A stretch of 64,000 nt of DNA from Candidatus Saccharimonadota bacterium (GCA_905365145.1 CAJPIO010000001.1:268477-332476); one strand, 5' to 3'; positions 15,355 through 24,071 are shown, counted from the stretch's first letter. Translations and numbers: made by a program. Notes: generated by a model not told the origin, from the letters alone.

Positions 15355-17309
15355 TTCGCCCATCGTACGCTGTAAAACTAGCCCGCACCAAGCTTCATTC
15401 AAAATGCGGCATGCTTTTCGCTTCCACTATCGTGGCAAGCTTGTTATTCGCGGCGTTAATCGCCATAATTATTGTCTTTACTGGCGCCGAAAAGAGCGCA
15501 GAAATGTTTATAAAGAAAGTTGGCAACGACCGCTACCTTGTCAAAGCATCACCAAATATACCAAACAAAGCTTTAGGAATCACCAACAACCTATCCTTAG
15601 AAGAGATTAGAGAACTCAAAGCGTTCGAGAAAAAATACTATCAGAATTTGCAAGACAAATATAAATCGCTGGGATTAGCTTACGACAAGAGCACCGAAGC
15701 TCCAGCCCTGCTACCAGCTTCTTGGATGCCCGACTCACTTCCAGAAGAACAACGAGTGACCGTTAATTTTTCTTCGCCAGTCATAAGTGATTTCAATGAC
15801 CAGCAATTTGAAAAATACGCTAAAACTGCCAACAACAAGCTAACCAATCTCAAAGAAATCGGCAGCAAATACGACGCCGCTGGCTATTATATCGTTGACA
15901 AAATAAGCGGTTTACCCCAAATCCCCGCGCTACGCCTAATCCAAAATGACAAAGAAGACTTCGGCAACTCTAATCCCAAAGCAGACGATATGACAACTTA
16001 CGGCTATTACACTAACGCCATATATAATAGCAACTATACTTTCACCGACCAGCAGCTTCTACGCCGTTATATGCTAGCAACCGATGCGTCACGCCTAAAC
16101 GGCATACCAGTGGTGGTCTCCGTTCAAGAAGCCGTCTCATTATTTGGTAAGAAGCTTAATCTTGAAGCCGAGCCAGCCGACACTAACCAAAAATCTACAT
16201 GGCTTAAAAACATCCAAGAAAAATTAAACGGCCATACTTATCAGGTTTGCTACCGTAATTCAGCCGAACAAACGCTACTCAAGAAAATACAGCAAGACTA
16301 CATCGAAGCAAAAGCCAACGAAGCCAACAAAAACTACCAAAAGCCCAGCTTGATTTATGATTACCCGAAGCAAGTCTGCGGCGATATCGCAGTCAAATCC
16401 GACACGCGGACCACCGCCGAAAAGAAGAGCGACGATTCTAACGAAGCCAATCAGAAAAAACTCGGAACATATATAGAGCCTAAGCACAAATTGCTCACTT
16501 TTCAAATTGTCGGTATTAAGTACGCGCAACCGCAAACTGATTACAAGAAAAACGCCAGCGAATATATCAAGAATCTACTAGCTTCGCAAGATTCTTCATC
16601 GGCGCTAGACATTCCTATCCAACTATACGATTCTCTGCCAGAAAAACTAAAGTTCAGCGACGTCCAGCAACAAGAAGCAAGCTCTACGGCTGTACGGCTA
16701 ATGAGAGATGAATTCACTCCCCGCGTTTTAGAATTTTCTAGCGTTGCAAAAGCGCGAGCGTTTCTCGACAACGAGGCTTGTCCAGAGCTTAATGATAAAT
16801 GCAATAAGCAGTTTGCCGCCAACCCATACGGGTCAAACTACCTGATTCTGGATGAAATAGGGAAGTTGTTTAATCAAATCGCTAGCGTCGCTCTACCTGC
16901 AGTACTAGGATTAGCGATAATTATAATTTGGTTCACTATTTCGCGTATCATCGCAGAGAACCGCAAAGAAACCGCCATTTACCGCGCGATGGGCGCGAAA
17001 CGGCGCGATATCGCTTGCATTTATATCATATATGTTGCAATCGTAGCGTTAAGAATCGCCATTGTCTCGCTAATTTTAGGAATTGCAGCCGCATTCGCCG
17101 TAGCAAATACCTACGGCAAAAATCTAACCGGCACTGCCGCAACAGCTTTCGGGGTGATTGGCAGCGCGCCGCAATTTAGCATTTTTAGCCTAGAATCGCC
17201 TACGCTTATAATTGTTATTGGCTCGATATTCATAGTCAGCTTAATTGCCAGCATTCAACCGCTGCTACGCAACGTACGTCGCAATCCAGTCCAGGATATA
17301 CGCGATTAA
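15351..17309 (+). CDS. FtsX-like ABC permease with large extracellular domain
   Basis: This is the permease (652 residues) partner of the ATPase upstream. An N-terminal membrane helix (residues 21-42, FASTIVASLLFAALIAIIIVF) is followed by a periplasm-side domain of about 460 residues. Three C-terminal helices have the FtsX-type motif ENRKETAIYRAMGAKRRDIA (about residues 540-559). This MacB-like 1+3 topology fits mechanotransmission exporters. The start at 15351 is chosen because it forms the ATGA overlap; the longer frame from 15060 runs through the ATPase gene. The extracellular domain is not recognised and is rich in Lys, Asn and Tyr. Confidence 0.88.
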   Translation: MIRPSYAVKLARTKLHSKCGMLFASTIVASLLFAALIAIIIVFTGAEKSAEMFIKKVGNDRYLVKASPNIPNKALGITNNLSLEEIRELKAFEKKYYQNLQDKYKSLGLAYDKSTEAPALLPASWMPDSLPEEQRVTVNFSSPVISDFNDQQFEKYAKTANNKLTNLKEIGSKYDAAGYYIVDKISGLPQIPALRLIQNDKEDFGNSNPKADDMTTYGYYTNAIYNSNYTFTDQQLLRRYMLATDASRLNGIPVVVSVQEAVSLFGKKLNLEAEPADTNQKSTWLKNIQEKLNGHTYQVCYRNSAEQTLLKKIQQDYIEAKANEANKNYQKPSLIYDYPKQVCGDIAVKSDTRTTAEKKSDDSNEANQKKLGTYIEPKHKLLTFQIVGIKYAQPQTDYKKNASEYIKNLLASQDSSSALDIPIQLYDSLPEKLKFSDVQQQEASSTAVRLMRDEFTPRVLEFSSVAKARAFLDNEACPELNDKCNKQFAANPYGSNYLILDEIGKLFNQIASVALPAVLGLAIIIIWFTISRIIAENRKETAIYRAMGAKRRDIACIYIIYVAIVALRIAIVSLILGIAAAFAVANTYGKNLTGTAATAFGVIGSAPQFSIFSLESPTLIIVIGSIFIVSLIASIQPLLRNVRRNPVQDIRD

Positions 17310-17312
17310 AAG

Positions 17313-17528
17313 CTATTTCTTAGCATCATCACGATAAGCCTTATACTGAAAATACAACGCCGCGCACACCAGCGCGATAGCCAGCGCGAATTCAAATAGA
17401 TGAAGCGGTATGTTTGGCGACTGCTTAGCACTCATCGTATCCATAGATGTCTCAATTGAAATATACGAAACTAGCGCCGACGCAAACAAGAAAACGTAAT
17501 ATGCAATCCGACACTGAGTTTTATTCAT
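17313..17528 (-). CDS. small two-helix membrane protein
   Basis: This 71-residue protein has two predicted membrane helices: residues 7-26 (RIAYYVFLFASALVSYI) and 42-63 (LHLFEFALAIALVCAALYF), with a charged end (YRDDAKK). The start at 17528 (MNKTQC) is preferred to one 14 codons upstream, which lies nearer the convergent promoter region. No family recognised. It is convergent with the ABC permease, three bases apart, and divergent from trpS. Confidence 0.6.
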   Translation of the reverse strand: MNKTQCRIAYYVFLFASALVSYISIETSMDTMSAKQSPNIPLHLFEFALAIALVCAALYFQYKAYRDDAKK

Positions 17529-17593
17529 AACGCTATTGTATACGCAGTCACCACCAGCGTCAAACAGCAATTATCTCAATCGTCGTGCTCAAT

Positions 17594-17622
17594 ATGACAG
17601 CACAAGCGTACTCTGTTATAAT
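17594..17622 (+). promoter_or_regulatory. trpS promoter, leaderless
   Basis: ATGACA (17594-17599), 17 bases, TATAAT (17617-17622). The trpS ATG begins six bases after the -10 box, so transcription should start at or next to the start codon. Confidence 0.7.
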
Positions 17623-17628
17623 TATACT

Positions 17629-18657
17629 ATGTCTAAAGAAACAATTCTCACTGGCGTGCGCGCCAACGAAGAGCCAACGCTCGGTAATTATCTCGGTGCG
17701 TTCGTGCCAATGGTGCAAATGCAGAAAAAGTACGCAGGAGAGTATCAAATCAACATGTTTGTACCAGATTTGCACAGTTTTACGACACCAATCGACCATT
17801 CTGCGTTGTACGCCAACACCCTCAAAAACCTTAAGTATTTCATCGCCGCTGGGCTCGACGCTAGAGACGAAAATACTTTTATTTACCGCCAGAGTTTTAT
17901 CCCAGCGCACAGCGAATTAACTTGGATCTTAGACTGCTTTACTAGTTTCGGCGAGATGAGCCGCATGACGCAGTTCAAAGAAAAGTCCGCCGAACACAGC
18001 GGCAACGTCAGTGTCGGGTTGTTTAACTATCCGGTGTTGATGGCTGCCGATATCTTACTCTACAATGCCCGCTATGTGCCCGTTGGCGAGGACCAATTCC
18101 AGCATCTAGAAATCACTCGCGACATCGCCATTCGCATGAATAATAAGTTCGGCGAATTGTTCACTGTGCCTGACTCTACAGCCAAGCAAACTGAGTTTAT
18201 CAAGCGCGACAAAGGTTTACGTATTCGCGGCTTAACCAATCCGCACAAGAAAATGAGCAAGAGCTCGGACGATCAAAAATCAAAAATTAATTTGAACGAT
18301 ACGCCAGAACAAGCTTGCAAGAAAATCATGTCGGCAACAACCGATTCACTTGGCGTTATCAATTTTGACTGGGAAAATCAGCCGGGTATCACCAACTTAT
18401 TGCAGCTTTTGGCGATTTTAACTGATCGGCCGCAAGAAGAAGTCAATGCCGAGTGGATTGGCCAAACACAATACGGGCCGCTGAAAAAAGCCGTAGCCGA
18501 AGCAGTAGCCAGCTTTTTGAGCAACTTCCAAGCGCGCCTCAACGCCATCACCGACGATGATTTATTGAAAGTCCTCGAGCGGTCCGAACACGCCATGAGC
18601 GTCATCGCCAACGAAACCTTGCTCCGCGTCCAAAAAGCCGTGGGACTTAGGAGATAG
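17629..18657 (+). CDS. trpS: tryptophanyl-tRNA synthetase
   Basis: TrpRS (342 residues) is a class Ic aminoacyl-tRNA synthetase that charges tRNA-Trp. The HIGH-equivalent is TLGNYLGAF near the N-terminus (GVRANEEPTLGNYLGAF), and the KMSKS loop is present as KKMSKSSDDQKSKI near residue 205. The central DILLYNARYVPVGEDQFQHLE is the family's tryptophan/ATP-site region. The start at 17629 matches the family N-terminus and the leaderless promoter; the frame continues upstream to 17536 without support. The cognate tRNA-Trp is also in this window, at 32092. Confidence 0.95.
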   Translation: MSKETILTGVRANEEPTLGNYLGAFVPMVQMQKKYAGEYQINMFVPDLHSFTTPIDHSALYANTLKNLKYFIAAGLDARDENTFIYRQSFIPAHSELTWILDCFTSFGEMSRMTQFKEKSAEHSGNVSVGLFNYPVLMAADILLYNARYVPVGEDQFQHLEITRDIAIRMNNKFGELFTVPDSTAKQTEFIKRDKGLRIRGLTNPHKKMSKSSDDQKSKINLNDTPEQACKKIMSATTDSLGVINFDWENQPGITNLLQLLAILTDRPQEEVNAEWIGQTQYGPLKKAVAEAVASFLSNFQARLNAITDDDLLKVLERSEHAMSVIANETLLRVQKAVGLRR

Positions 18658-18717
18658 CGCCAACATGCACCAATCCTCGAACAACCAACCGTCTGAACAG
18701 GGAAACAGCGTAATCAT

Positions 18718-19893
18718 ATGAAAATCACCGCCAATGACTTACTGGCGATTTTACGCCGCTTCAACGTAGCAAACGCAGATAACCTGCCGCGCCAAATCGA
18801 CCAGATCAAAAACAGCAATCCTAGCCCAATTAATCAGCTAGTGCGCTTTCGCTTCAACCACCAGCATTATTTCGTGCTGATTGACGACACCGCCGAAGAT
18901 CGAGAAGATTATATCATGGCACAAATATTCACCGCCAAAAGCGACGCTTGCGGCGTGATTTTCGAGAACCCAACCAGCGAGCTAGCTACCTACGGCTTAC
19001 CATTCAAAGGCAAAGATATCTATCTGTTTCAACAGGTGAGCGACAACCAGCGGCTGGATAGTTTGCTAGCCAAACGCTACCCAGAGACCAGCCGTTCAAC
19101 CTGGCAAAAATATATCAAATCTGGCAATGTATCTGTCAACGGCACGCCAGCCAAAAGCGCCAGCCAACTAGTCACCGAAGCCGACGAAATCGCCGTCAAT
19201 CTGCCCGAAGCTACCGATTACAGCGACAAGGAGCTACCGTTACTTTATCTAGACGATAACGTCATCGTTGTCAACAAACCAGCCGGCGTTCTAACTCATA
19301 GCAAAGGGGCGCTGAATGACGAATTCACGGTCGCCGATTTTTTCCGCCGTTATACCACCGTCGGACTGGAGACTAATCGCCCAGGCATCGTCCATCGGCT
19401 AGACCGCGACACCAGCGGCGTGATCATCGGGGCGCGTACTCCCGAAGCTTTTGAATTGCTCAAAAAACAATTCTCGCAACATCTCGCCAAGAAAACATAT
19501 CTAGCCATCGTCGACGGTACACCGCAACCGCCAACCGCCAAAATTGATATCCCGATTGGTCGCAATCCGTCGGCACCCAGCACCTTTCGCCCCGACCCAA
19601 ATGGCAAGCCAGCGCAAACTATTTACCAAACGCTCGCCACGCACCATAATCTCAGCGCCATTAAACTCTGCCCGCAAACTGGGCGCACTCATCAGCTGCG
19701 CGTTCATCTGCGTCATTTGCACACGCCGATTCACGGCGACCGCGTCTATGGCAAATCTGCCGATCGCCTCTATCTGCATGCTTACAAATTAGAAATTACT
19801 ACACAGCCCGGTAAGCGCCAGACATTCATCGCGCCGCTGCCTGGCGAATTTACCAAACTTTTCCCGGAGCTAGATGATGAGCCTAATCTTTGA
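18718..19893 (+). CDS. RluA-family pseudouridine synthase with extra N-terminal domain
   Basis: This 391-residue enzyme isomerises uridine to pseudouridine in rRNA or tRNA. An S4 RNA-binding domain spans about residues 105-160 (RLDSLLAKRYPETSRSTWQK, YIKSGNVSVNGTPAKSA). The catalytic domain follows with VNKPAGVLTHSKG and the motif GIVHRLDRDTSGVI, in which HRLDRDTSG holds the catalytic aspartate, then QTGRTHQLRVHL. The first 100 residues (ITANDLLAILRRFNVANADN...) are an additional domain not found in RluC/RluD; it is unassigned. The 3' end overlaps holB by 20 bases. Confidence 0.93.
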   Translation: MKITANDLLAILRRFNVANADNLPRQIDQIKNSNPSPINQLVRFRFNHQHYFVLIDDTAEDREDYIMAQIFTAKSDACGVIFENPTSELATYGLPFKGKDIYLFQQVSDNQRLDSLLAKRYPETSRSTWQKYIKSGNVSVNGTPAKSASQLVTEADEIAVNLPEATDYSDKELPLLYLDDNVIVVNKPAGVLTHSKGALNDEFTVADFFRRYTTVGLETNRPGIVHRLDRDTSGVIIGARTPEAFELLKKQFSQHLAKKTYLAIVDGTPQPPTAKIDIPIGRNPSAPSTFRPDPNGKPAQTIYQTLATHHNLSAIKLCPQTGRTHQLRVHLRHLHTPIHGDRVYGKSADRLYLHAYKLEITTQPGKRQTFIAPLPGEFTKLFPELDDEPNL

Positions 19894-20695
19894 GCCGTCA
19901 ACCGAGCGACAAATTCAAGCGCTAGCCCGTAGTCTACCGCAAGCTTTACTTTTGACAGGCGCTGATGGTGCCGGTTTGCTAACTACAGCCAAATACTTAG
20001 CCGGCCCAGCACTCGCTGGAATTATTCAGCCCACCAACAAAGACGGACAAGCCGATGCAAGCGGCGTCATTCGCATCGACCAAATCCGCGATCTGCGCCA
20101 ATACACCCGCGGCATCACGAACAATCAGGCTGTTTATATCATTGATGACGCCGACAAAATGAATCATCAAACACAAAATGCTTTCTTGAAATTATTAGAG
20201 GAACCAGCCCGCAACATTCATTTTATATTAACATCGCACCAGCCGAATTTGCTGCTACCGACTATCATGTCGCGCGTCGAGCGGCTTACTATCCGTCCGA
20301 TTTCTGAGGAGGCTAGCCGGCTGCTCCTCGCTAAATATCGGCAGCTTGACACTACAGCGATTACTCAAATTATGTTTCTAGCAAACGGCCGGCCAGCATT
20401 AATTTCGCGCTTGGCTGGCAAACCTAGCGGACTCGCCGATATCGGCGCCGTCATCAAAGACTCGCAAGCATTAATTGCTGGTCCGATGAATGATAAACTA
20501 ACTGTTGCTGCTCGATACACCGACCGCAAAGACACCTTAGAGTTGCTACGCTATAGCATTCTACTCGTTCAAAATGCCGCTGCCAAAAACAGCACGCCAG
20601 CTATCATCGATAAGCTAGCTCGTCTCAGCGAGACCTACAAGCGCATCGCCGCCAACGGCAATATCAAGCTTCAGCTTGCCGCTTTGATCGCGTGA
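19874..20695 (+). CDS. holB: DNA polymerase III delta prime-like subunit
   Basis: This 273-residue AAA+ clamp-loader subunit resembles delta prime. The P-loop position reads TGADGAGLLTTAKYLAG, without the GKT/S needed for ATP binding, as expected for delta prime. The downstream IDQIRDLRQYTRG, VYIIDDADKMNHQTQNAFLKLLEEP and FILTSHQPNLLLPTIMSRVERL are classical DnaX/HolB motifs. No zinc-binding cysteines are present. The start overlaps the pseudouridine synthase gene by 20 bases; an alternative start is the next ATG at 19877. The overlap indicates one transcript. Confidence 0.88.
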   Translation: MMSLIFEPSTERQIQALARSLPQALLLTGADGAGLLTTAKYLAGPALAGIIQPTNKDGQADASGVIRIDQIRDLRQYTRGITNNQAVYIIDDADKMNHQTQNAFLKLLEEPARNIHFILTSHQPNLLLPTIMSRVERLTIRPISEEASRLLLAKYRQLDTTAITQIMFLANGRPALISRLAGKPSGLADIGAVIKDSQALIAGPMNDKLTVAARYTDRKDTLELLRYSILLVQNAAAKNSTPAIIDKLARLSETYKRIAANGNIKLQLAALIA

Positions 20696-20719
20696 TTATG
20701 TGCTATAATAATGCATAGT

Positions 20720-21382
20720 ATGTTTGGATTTTTACTGGTTCTGGGACTAGGCGCCGCAGCAGTCGCGTACCGCCAGTCGCCCGAAGACATCGCAGGCGAC
20801 TTACCAGCGAAATTATCATCAAAGCTTGATAAGCTCTGGGAAATCGCTCAAGAATCGCTCAAAGCGCAAAAATATCTGCGCGCCGAAAAGGCGCTGCTGA
20901 CTATTTTGCGAATTGATGCCAAAAATGCCAATGCTTACAACCGGTTAGGTATTCTCTACGCTAAGCAGCATGCTTACGACGACGCCATTGAATGCTTCGA
21001 AATCGCCCAAAGCTTAGAGCCGAGCGCCTCTAGCCTGCATAATGTCGGCTTGATTTACTACGAAACCGAAAGCTACGAAAAGGCCGCCCTGGCATTCGAG
21101 CAAGCCCTAGAGATGGAAGAAGAAGTCGCTTCGCGCCACATCGCCTACGCCAAAGTACAAGAAAAACTCGGCAACGCCAAGCTTGTCTTGCAACACTTGG
21201 AGCGCGCCGTCACCCTAGAGCCAAGTATTCAGAGCATCAACATTTTAGCCGATTCGTACGATCGCAACGGCCAGAAAGAGAAAGCCGCTGCTATTCGCGA
21301 CAAAATCAATCGCGCCATGTCGCGCGGACAGCATGTCGACCGCCGCGTCAAGCAGCCAGCTGGCGCCATCTCTCCGCAATAA
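20720..21382 (+). CDS. membrane-anchored TPR protein
   Basis: This 220-residue protein has an N-terminal hydrophobic anchor (MFGFLLVLGLGAAAVAYR) and then about four tetratricopeptide repeats from residue 60 to 195, for example AKNANAYNRLGILYAKQHAY and SASSLHNVGLIYYETESYEK. TPR repeats mediate protein contacts, so it is probably a scaffold on the cytoplasmic membrane. The start at 20720 rather than 20711 is chosen because the TATAAT box (20704-20709) ends one base before 20711. It has its own promoter, inside the holB end. Confidence 0.82.
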   Translation: MFGFLLVLGLGAAAVAYRQSPEDIAGDLPAKLSSKLDKLWEIAQESLKAQKYLRAEKALLTILRIDAKNANAYNRLGILYAKQHAYDDAIECFEIAQSLEPSASSLHNVGLIYYETESYEKAALAFEQALEMEEEVASRHIAYAKVQEKLGNAKLVLQHLERAVTLEPSIQSINILADSYDRNGQKEKAAAIRDKINRAMSRGQHVDRRVKQPAGAISPQ

Positions 21383-21387
21383 AACAC

Positions 21388-21416
21388 TTGCCAAGGTTAT
21401 GCAAATACGCTACACT
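21388..21416 (+). promoter_or_regulatory. promoter of the tRNA-Thr/tRNA-Tyr pair
   Basis: TTGCCA (21388-21393), 17 bases, TACACT (21411-21416), 36 bases before the first mature tRNA base. Confidence 0.65.
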
Positions 21417-21452
21417 GTTAGGTGTGCTTTCGGGTCGTACCTTTCAATTTAT

Positions 21453-21529
21453 GCCGACTTAGCTCAGCTGGCTAGAGCAGCTGTTTTGTAAACAGCAGGT
21501 CCTCGGTTCGAGTCCGAGAGTCGGCTCCA
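21453..21529 (+). tRNA. tRNA-Thr (anticodon TGT)
   Basis: Acceptor arms GCCGACT and AGTCGGC pair fully, with a T discriminator and encoded CCA. The anticodon stem CTGTT/AACAG-type region carries loop TTGTAAA, giving anticodon TGT (threonine, ACA/ACG). GGTTCGAGTCC is the T-loop. Confidence 0.95.
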
Positions 21530-21537
21530 TAATTTAT

Positions 21538-21622
21538 GCCGGAGTCGTCTAGTGGCAATGACAGGAGACTGTAAATCTCCCGCTTTTTAGCTTCGTAGGT
21601 TCGAGTCCTACCTCCGGTACCA
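21538..21622 (+). tRNA. tRNA-Tyr (anticodon GTA)
   Basis: Acceptor GCCGGAG pairs with CTCCGGT (terminal G-U), A discriminator, encoded CCA. Anticodon loop CTGTAAA gives GTA (tyrosine). A long variable arm (CGCTTTTTAGC) is present, as expected for bacterial tRNA-Tyr. Eight bases after tRNA-Thr, so a joint transcript. Confidence 0.95.
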
Positions 21623-21638
21623 TGCGTAGAATTTTAGG

Positions 21639-21665
21639 CCGTCCGCTACTCGCGGGCGGTTTTTT
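21639..21665 (+). terminator. intrinsic terminator of the tRNA pair
   Basis: CCGTCCGC (21639-21646) and GCGGGCGG (21652-21659) form the stem with one G-U pair; TTTTTT follows at 21660-21665. Confidence 0.85.
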
Positions 21666-21666
21666 A

Positions 21667-21695
21667 TTGACTTTATACAGTGTATATGCTATAAT
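21667..21695 (+). promoter_or_regulatory. promoter of the 21703 gene
   Basis: TTGACT (21667-21672), 17 bases, TATAAT (21690-21695) with a TGC extended -10. It begins directly after the T-tract of the tRNA terminator; the ATG lies seven bases after the -10. Confidence 0.8.
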
Positions 21696-21702
21696 ATATA
21701 GT

Positions 21703-21990
21703 ATGTACGAGTTTATTAAGCAGTCGCTGGGCGATTGGAATCGCCAAAGAGACCAACGCCGCAAATTACAGCAAGCTTATCTAACAGTAGTTTTCATTGG
21801 GCTGGTTCTAGCTGGATTGCTGACGCTCCTAAATGTACCACAAAGCCGCTTGGCCGCGATGATTGCTGCCGGATTCGCAGTAGTTTACTTGGTAAACGGC
21901 ATCGCCTGGGCACTATTGGAAGCGTTCGTAGCGCCGAACCTGCCAAAACCCAAATCGACGACCAACAAGAAGACCCGCCGCCAGAAGTAG
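21703..21990 (+). CDS. small membrane protein, function unknown
   Basis: This 95-residue protein has a hydrophilic N-terminus (residues 1-28, with an amphipathic helix RQRDQRRKLQQAYL), two membrane helices (about 30-50, VVFIGLVLAGLLTLL; and 56-80, AAMIAAGFAVVYLVNGIAWALLE) and a basic tail ending KKTRRQK. No family recognised. The start at 21703 fits a near-perfect leaderless promoter; the longer frame begins inside the tRNA-Tyr gene. Confidence 0.7.
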   Translation: MYEFIKQSLGDWNRQRDQRRKLQQAYLTVVFIGLVLAGLLTLLNVPQSRLAAMIAAGFAVVYLVNGIAWALLEAFVAPNLPKPKSTTNKKTRRQK

Positions 21991-22141
21991 CTTGCCTCGA
22001 CCGCGGCAAATATGTTAGAATTAGTAGGCTTTGCAAAGGAATATTTGCTAAGCACAAGCATAAGCGACGTTCGTGTAGCAGCGCCGTAGTAGCCCCGTAT
22101 GAAGCATAAGTATGCATAGAATGCGTGCGCAACGATAATAT

Positions 22142-22217
22142 GCCGCGATAGCTCAGTTGGTAGAGCGCATCCATGGTAAGGATGAGGTCTCGGGTTCAAG
22201 CCCCGATCGTGGCTCCA
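22142..22217 (+). tRNA. tRNA-Thr (anticodon GGT)
   Basis: Acceptor GCCGCGA pairs with TCGTGGC (one G-U pair), T discriminator, encoded CCA. Anticodon stem CATCC/GGATG encloses loop ATGGTAA, giving GGT (threonine, ACC/ACU). This is a second threonine isoacceptor close to the TGT one. Confidence 0.94.
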
Positions 22218-22235
22218 AATTAGACCCCAAAATTT

Positions 22236-22256
22236 GACGGTGTTGCCGTCTTTTTT
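22236..22256. terminator. bidirectional terminator
   Basis: GACGG (22236-22240) and CCGTC (22246-22250) form a short stem, followed by TTTTTT on the plus strand for tRNA-Thr. On the minus strand the same stem is followed by AAATTTT and can serve the small gene at 22259. Confidence 0.7.
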
Positions 22257-22258
22257 GT

Positions 22259-22432
22259 TTATTTGTCATTGTTTATCGTCGGCAAAATCACCGTGATTAG
22301 TTCGTCGGTTTGTTGTTCTTTCTTTTTCTGCTCGTCCTGGTCGCTTATACTGCGTGCAGATTCCACCGGCTTACGTCTGCCGGCGATTACGAGCAGCGTT
22401 ATTATCACTAACACAATTGCTGCTATTTCCAT
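22259..22432 (-). CDS. single-pass small membrane protein (57 aa)
   Basis: This 57-residue frame encodes one strongly hydrophobic helix (MEIAAIVLVIITLLVIAGRR) followed by a highly charged tail (KPVESARSISDQDEQKKKEQ). Such a layout is unlikely by chance. A TATAAT-like box lies within 15 bases upstream on the minus strand, consistent with the short-leader promoters of this genome, and a terminator follows. A plus-strand frame over the same bases is Ser/Cys/Phe-rich and looks like its shadow. No family assigned. Confidence 0.6.
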   Translation of the reverse strand: MEIAAIVLVIITLLVIAGRRKPVESARSISDQDEQKKKEQQTDELITVILPTINNDK

Positions 22433-22732
22433 TGGTGCTAGTATTATATCATTTTCATAACTGTGAAGTTATCGTAAATGCATAGCGTTATCTGTGTACT
22501 CAATAATTCCGCCTAAGAGCAGTTTAATTGGTTTTATTTTGGAGGTTTGTTAGAATAGACTTTAGAAGGTTCGAAAGAGTCGCTCTGTTTTGATATTTTT
22601 CAATTGCGCAATGATTATTAGGACTCCAGTTTCATCCAATCAAGACTTGATCCCAGATATTTTTCTAGCGGGAGAGGTGATGTATAGTCCAGACTGATAG
22701 AAAGAAGCGCTTAAAATCGAGGAATTGTAAAT
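22433..22732. other. 300-base gap before the AlkD-like gene
   Basis: No supported gene or RNA. The sequence is AT-rich. A weak GAGGAATTG ribosome-binding site lies just before the AlkD-like start. No clear -10/-35 pair was found for that gene. Confidence 0.4.
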
Positions 22733-23434
22733 ATGTACGATCGTATTAAAGCTCAACTGATAGACCTCGCCCAAGGCAACGAATCCTACGCCGCCTTTAA
22801 CCGGCGCATCGTCAACACTAAGATGCCGGTCATCGGCGTGCGCGTGCCGGATTTGCGGCGGCTAGCGAAGGAGCTGGCTGGCGAGATGTCGGCAGCGGAT
22901 ATCAGCCGGCTGCTGGCGGCACCGAGCAATCTCTACGAGTATGTTTTGTTGTGCGGTTTGTTGATTAACCGCGCTAAAATCAGCGACGAGGAGGCGATTA
23001 GGCTGACTCGGCAATACTTACCATGCGTTGATTCGTGGGCGCACATTGATGTGTTTGTCGAGAAAAAGCGACGCTTTGCTGGCGAAGTGTGGTGGGATTT
23101 TGCACTAGAATGCTTACAGAATGAAGACGAGTTCACGGTGCGCTACGGCGTGATTTCGCTGATGACTAATTTCCTAGACGAAGCACACATCGATCAGGTT
23201 TTCGCAGTGCTGCTAAACGTTAAACACGACGGTTATTACGTCAAAATGGCATTGGCCTGGCTGTACGCGACGGCGGCAGTACACTTTTTTGAGCTAACGC
23301 TGGCGGAATTAGAAAACGAGCATATCGACACTTGGACGCGCAACAAAGCTTACCAAAAAATGCGCGAATCGCGACGCTTTACACCCGAGCAGCAAGCGGT
23401 TATTTCAAAGAAGAAAGGACGCAACCTTGAGTAA
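22733..23434 (+). CDS. AlkD-like DNA alkylation repair protein
   Basis: This 233-residue HEAT-repeat-like protein resembles AlkD-type DNA glycosylases that remove bulky or charged alkylated bases without base flipping. Family motifs are GVRVPDLRRLAKEL near residue 36, the central LPCVDSWAHIDVF (with the Asp-x-Trp pair), EFTVRYGVISLMTNFLDEAH, and DGYYVKMALAWLYATA with HFFELTL. Length is normal. It overlaps the GDSL hydrolase gene by eight bases, so they are coupled. Confidence 0.88.
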   Translation: MYDRIKAQLIDLAQGNESYAAFNRRIVNTKMPVIGVRVPDLRRLAKELAGEMSAADISRLLAAPSNLYEYVLLCGLLINRAKISDEEAIRLTRQYLPCVDSWAHIDVFVEKKRRFAGEVWWDFALECLQNEDEFTVRYGVISLMTNFLDEAHIDQVFAVLLNVKHDGYYVKMALAWLYATAAVHFFELTLAELENEHIDTWTRNKAYQKMRESRRFTPEQQAVISKKKGRNLE

Positions 23435-24023
23435 AAAACAGACGACAACAGCAAAACGTATTCTAATCTACGGCGATTCAAACGTCTGGGGCGCTAACTT
23501 TGCTAGCAAACGTATCCGCTACAGTGATCGTTGGGTTAACCGCCTCGGCCGAGCTTTGCGCGGTAGAGCACAGGTCACTGCCGACGGCGTCCGCGGCAGA
23601 GTTGCTGGCGATTTCCGCACCGATAAGCCGCATAAGAATGGCTTGTCAACATTTACGACAGCTCTACAAAAGGCCGATAACTTCGACTTAATCATTATCG
23701 CCCTCGGCACCAACGACCTGCAACAGCGTTTCGCGCGAACACCTGAGGACATTGTTCGTGACTTATTAGAATATCGCAATCTTGCTGGCAAGACTCCAAT
23801 TATCTACATTTTGCCGCCGTGTTTTGACACTAGCGACAATTCGGGGTATGAGTTTACCGACGCGTCCGAACAGCTTCGCCAAAAACTGCTGCAGCGCAAA
23901 AAAGAACTTGGCAATTATATTGAGCTGCCTAAATTACCGCTATCAGACGGCTTGCATTTTTCACCATTAGGACACTATCAAGTTTTCAAGATAGTTAGGG
24001 AAGTGCTAAAATCGTATATATAA
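23427..24023 (+). CDS. SGNH/GDSL-family hydrolase
   Basis: This 198-residue SGNH hydrolase has block I GDSN (ILIYGDSNVWGANF, catalytic Ser), the block III GTND (LIIIALGTNDLQQRF) and block V DGLHFSPLGH with the catalytic Asp and His. Gly of block II lies in RVAGDFRTD. It is an esterase, lipase or carbohydrate deacetylase; substrate unknown. No signal peptide is visible, so it is probably cytoplasmic. Coupled to the AlkD-like gene upstream. Confidence 0.88.
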   Translation: MSKKQTTTAKRILIYGDSNVWGANFASKRIRYSDRWVNRLGRALRGRAQVTADGVRGRVAGDFRTDKPHKNGLSTFTTALQKADNFDLIIIALGTNDLQQRFARTPEDIVRDLLEYRNLAGKTPIIYILPPCFDTSDNSGYEFTDASEQLRQKLLQRKKELGNYIELPKLPLSDGLHFSPLGHYQVFKIVREVLKSYI

Positions 24024-24071
24024 GCTAATCTGCGCCAACAAGATTTTGGCGGCTAAAGAGGAGACGATGAA

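Noticed and set aside
22012..22089. 25-codon frame (MLELVGFAKEYLL...)
   Set aside because: No ribosome-binding site or promoter and too short to support.
22263..22460. Plus-strand 65-codon frame
   Set aside because: Rich in Ser, Cys and Phe in a pattern typical of an antisense shadow; the minus strand encodes a more plausible membrane peptide.
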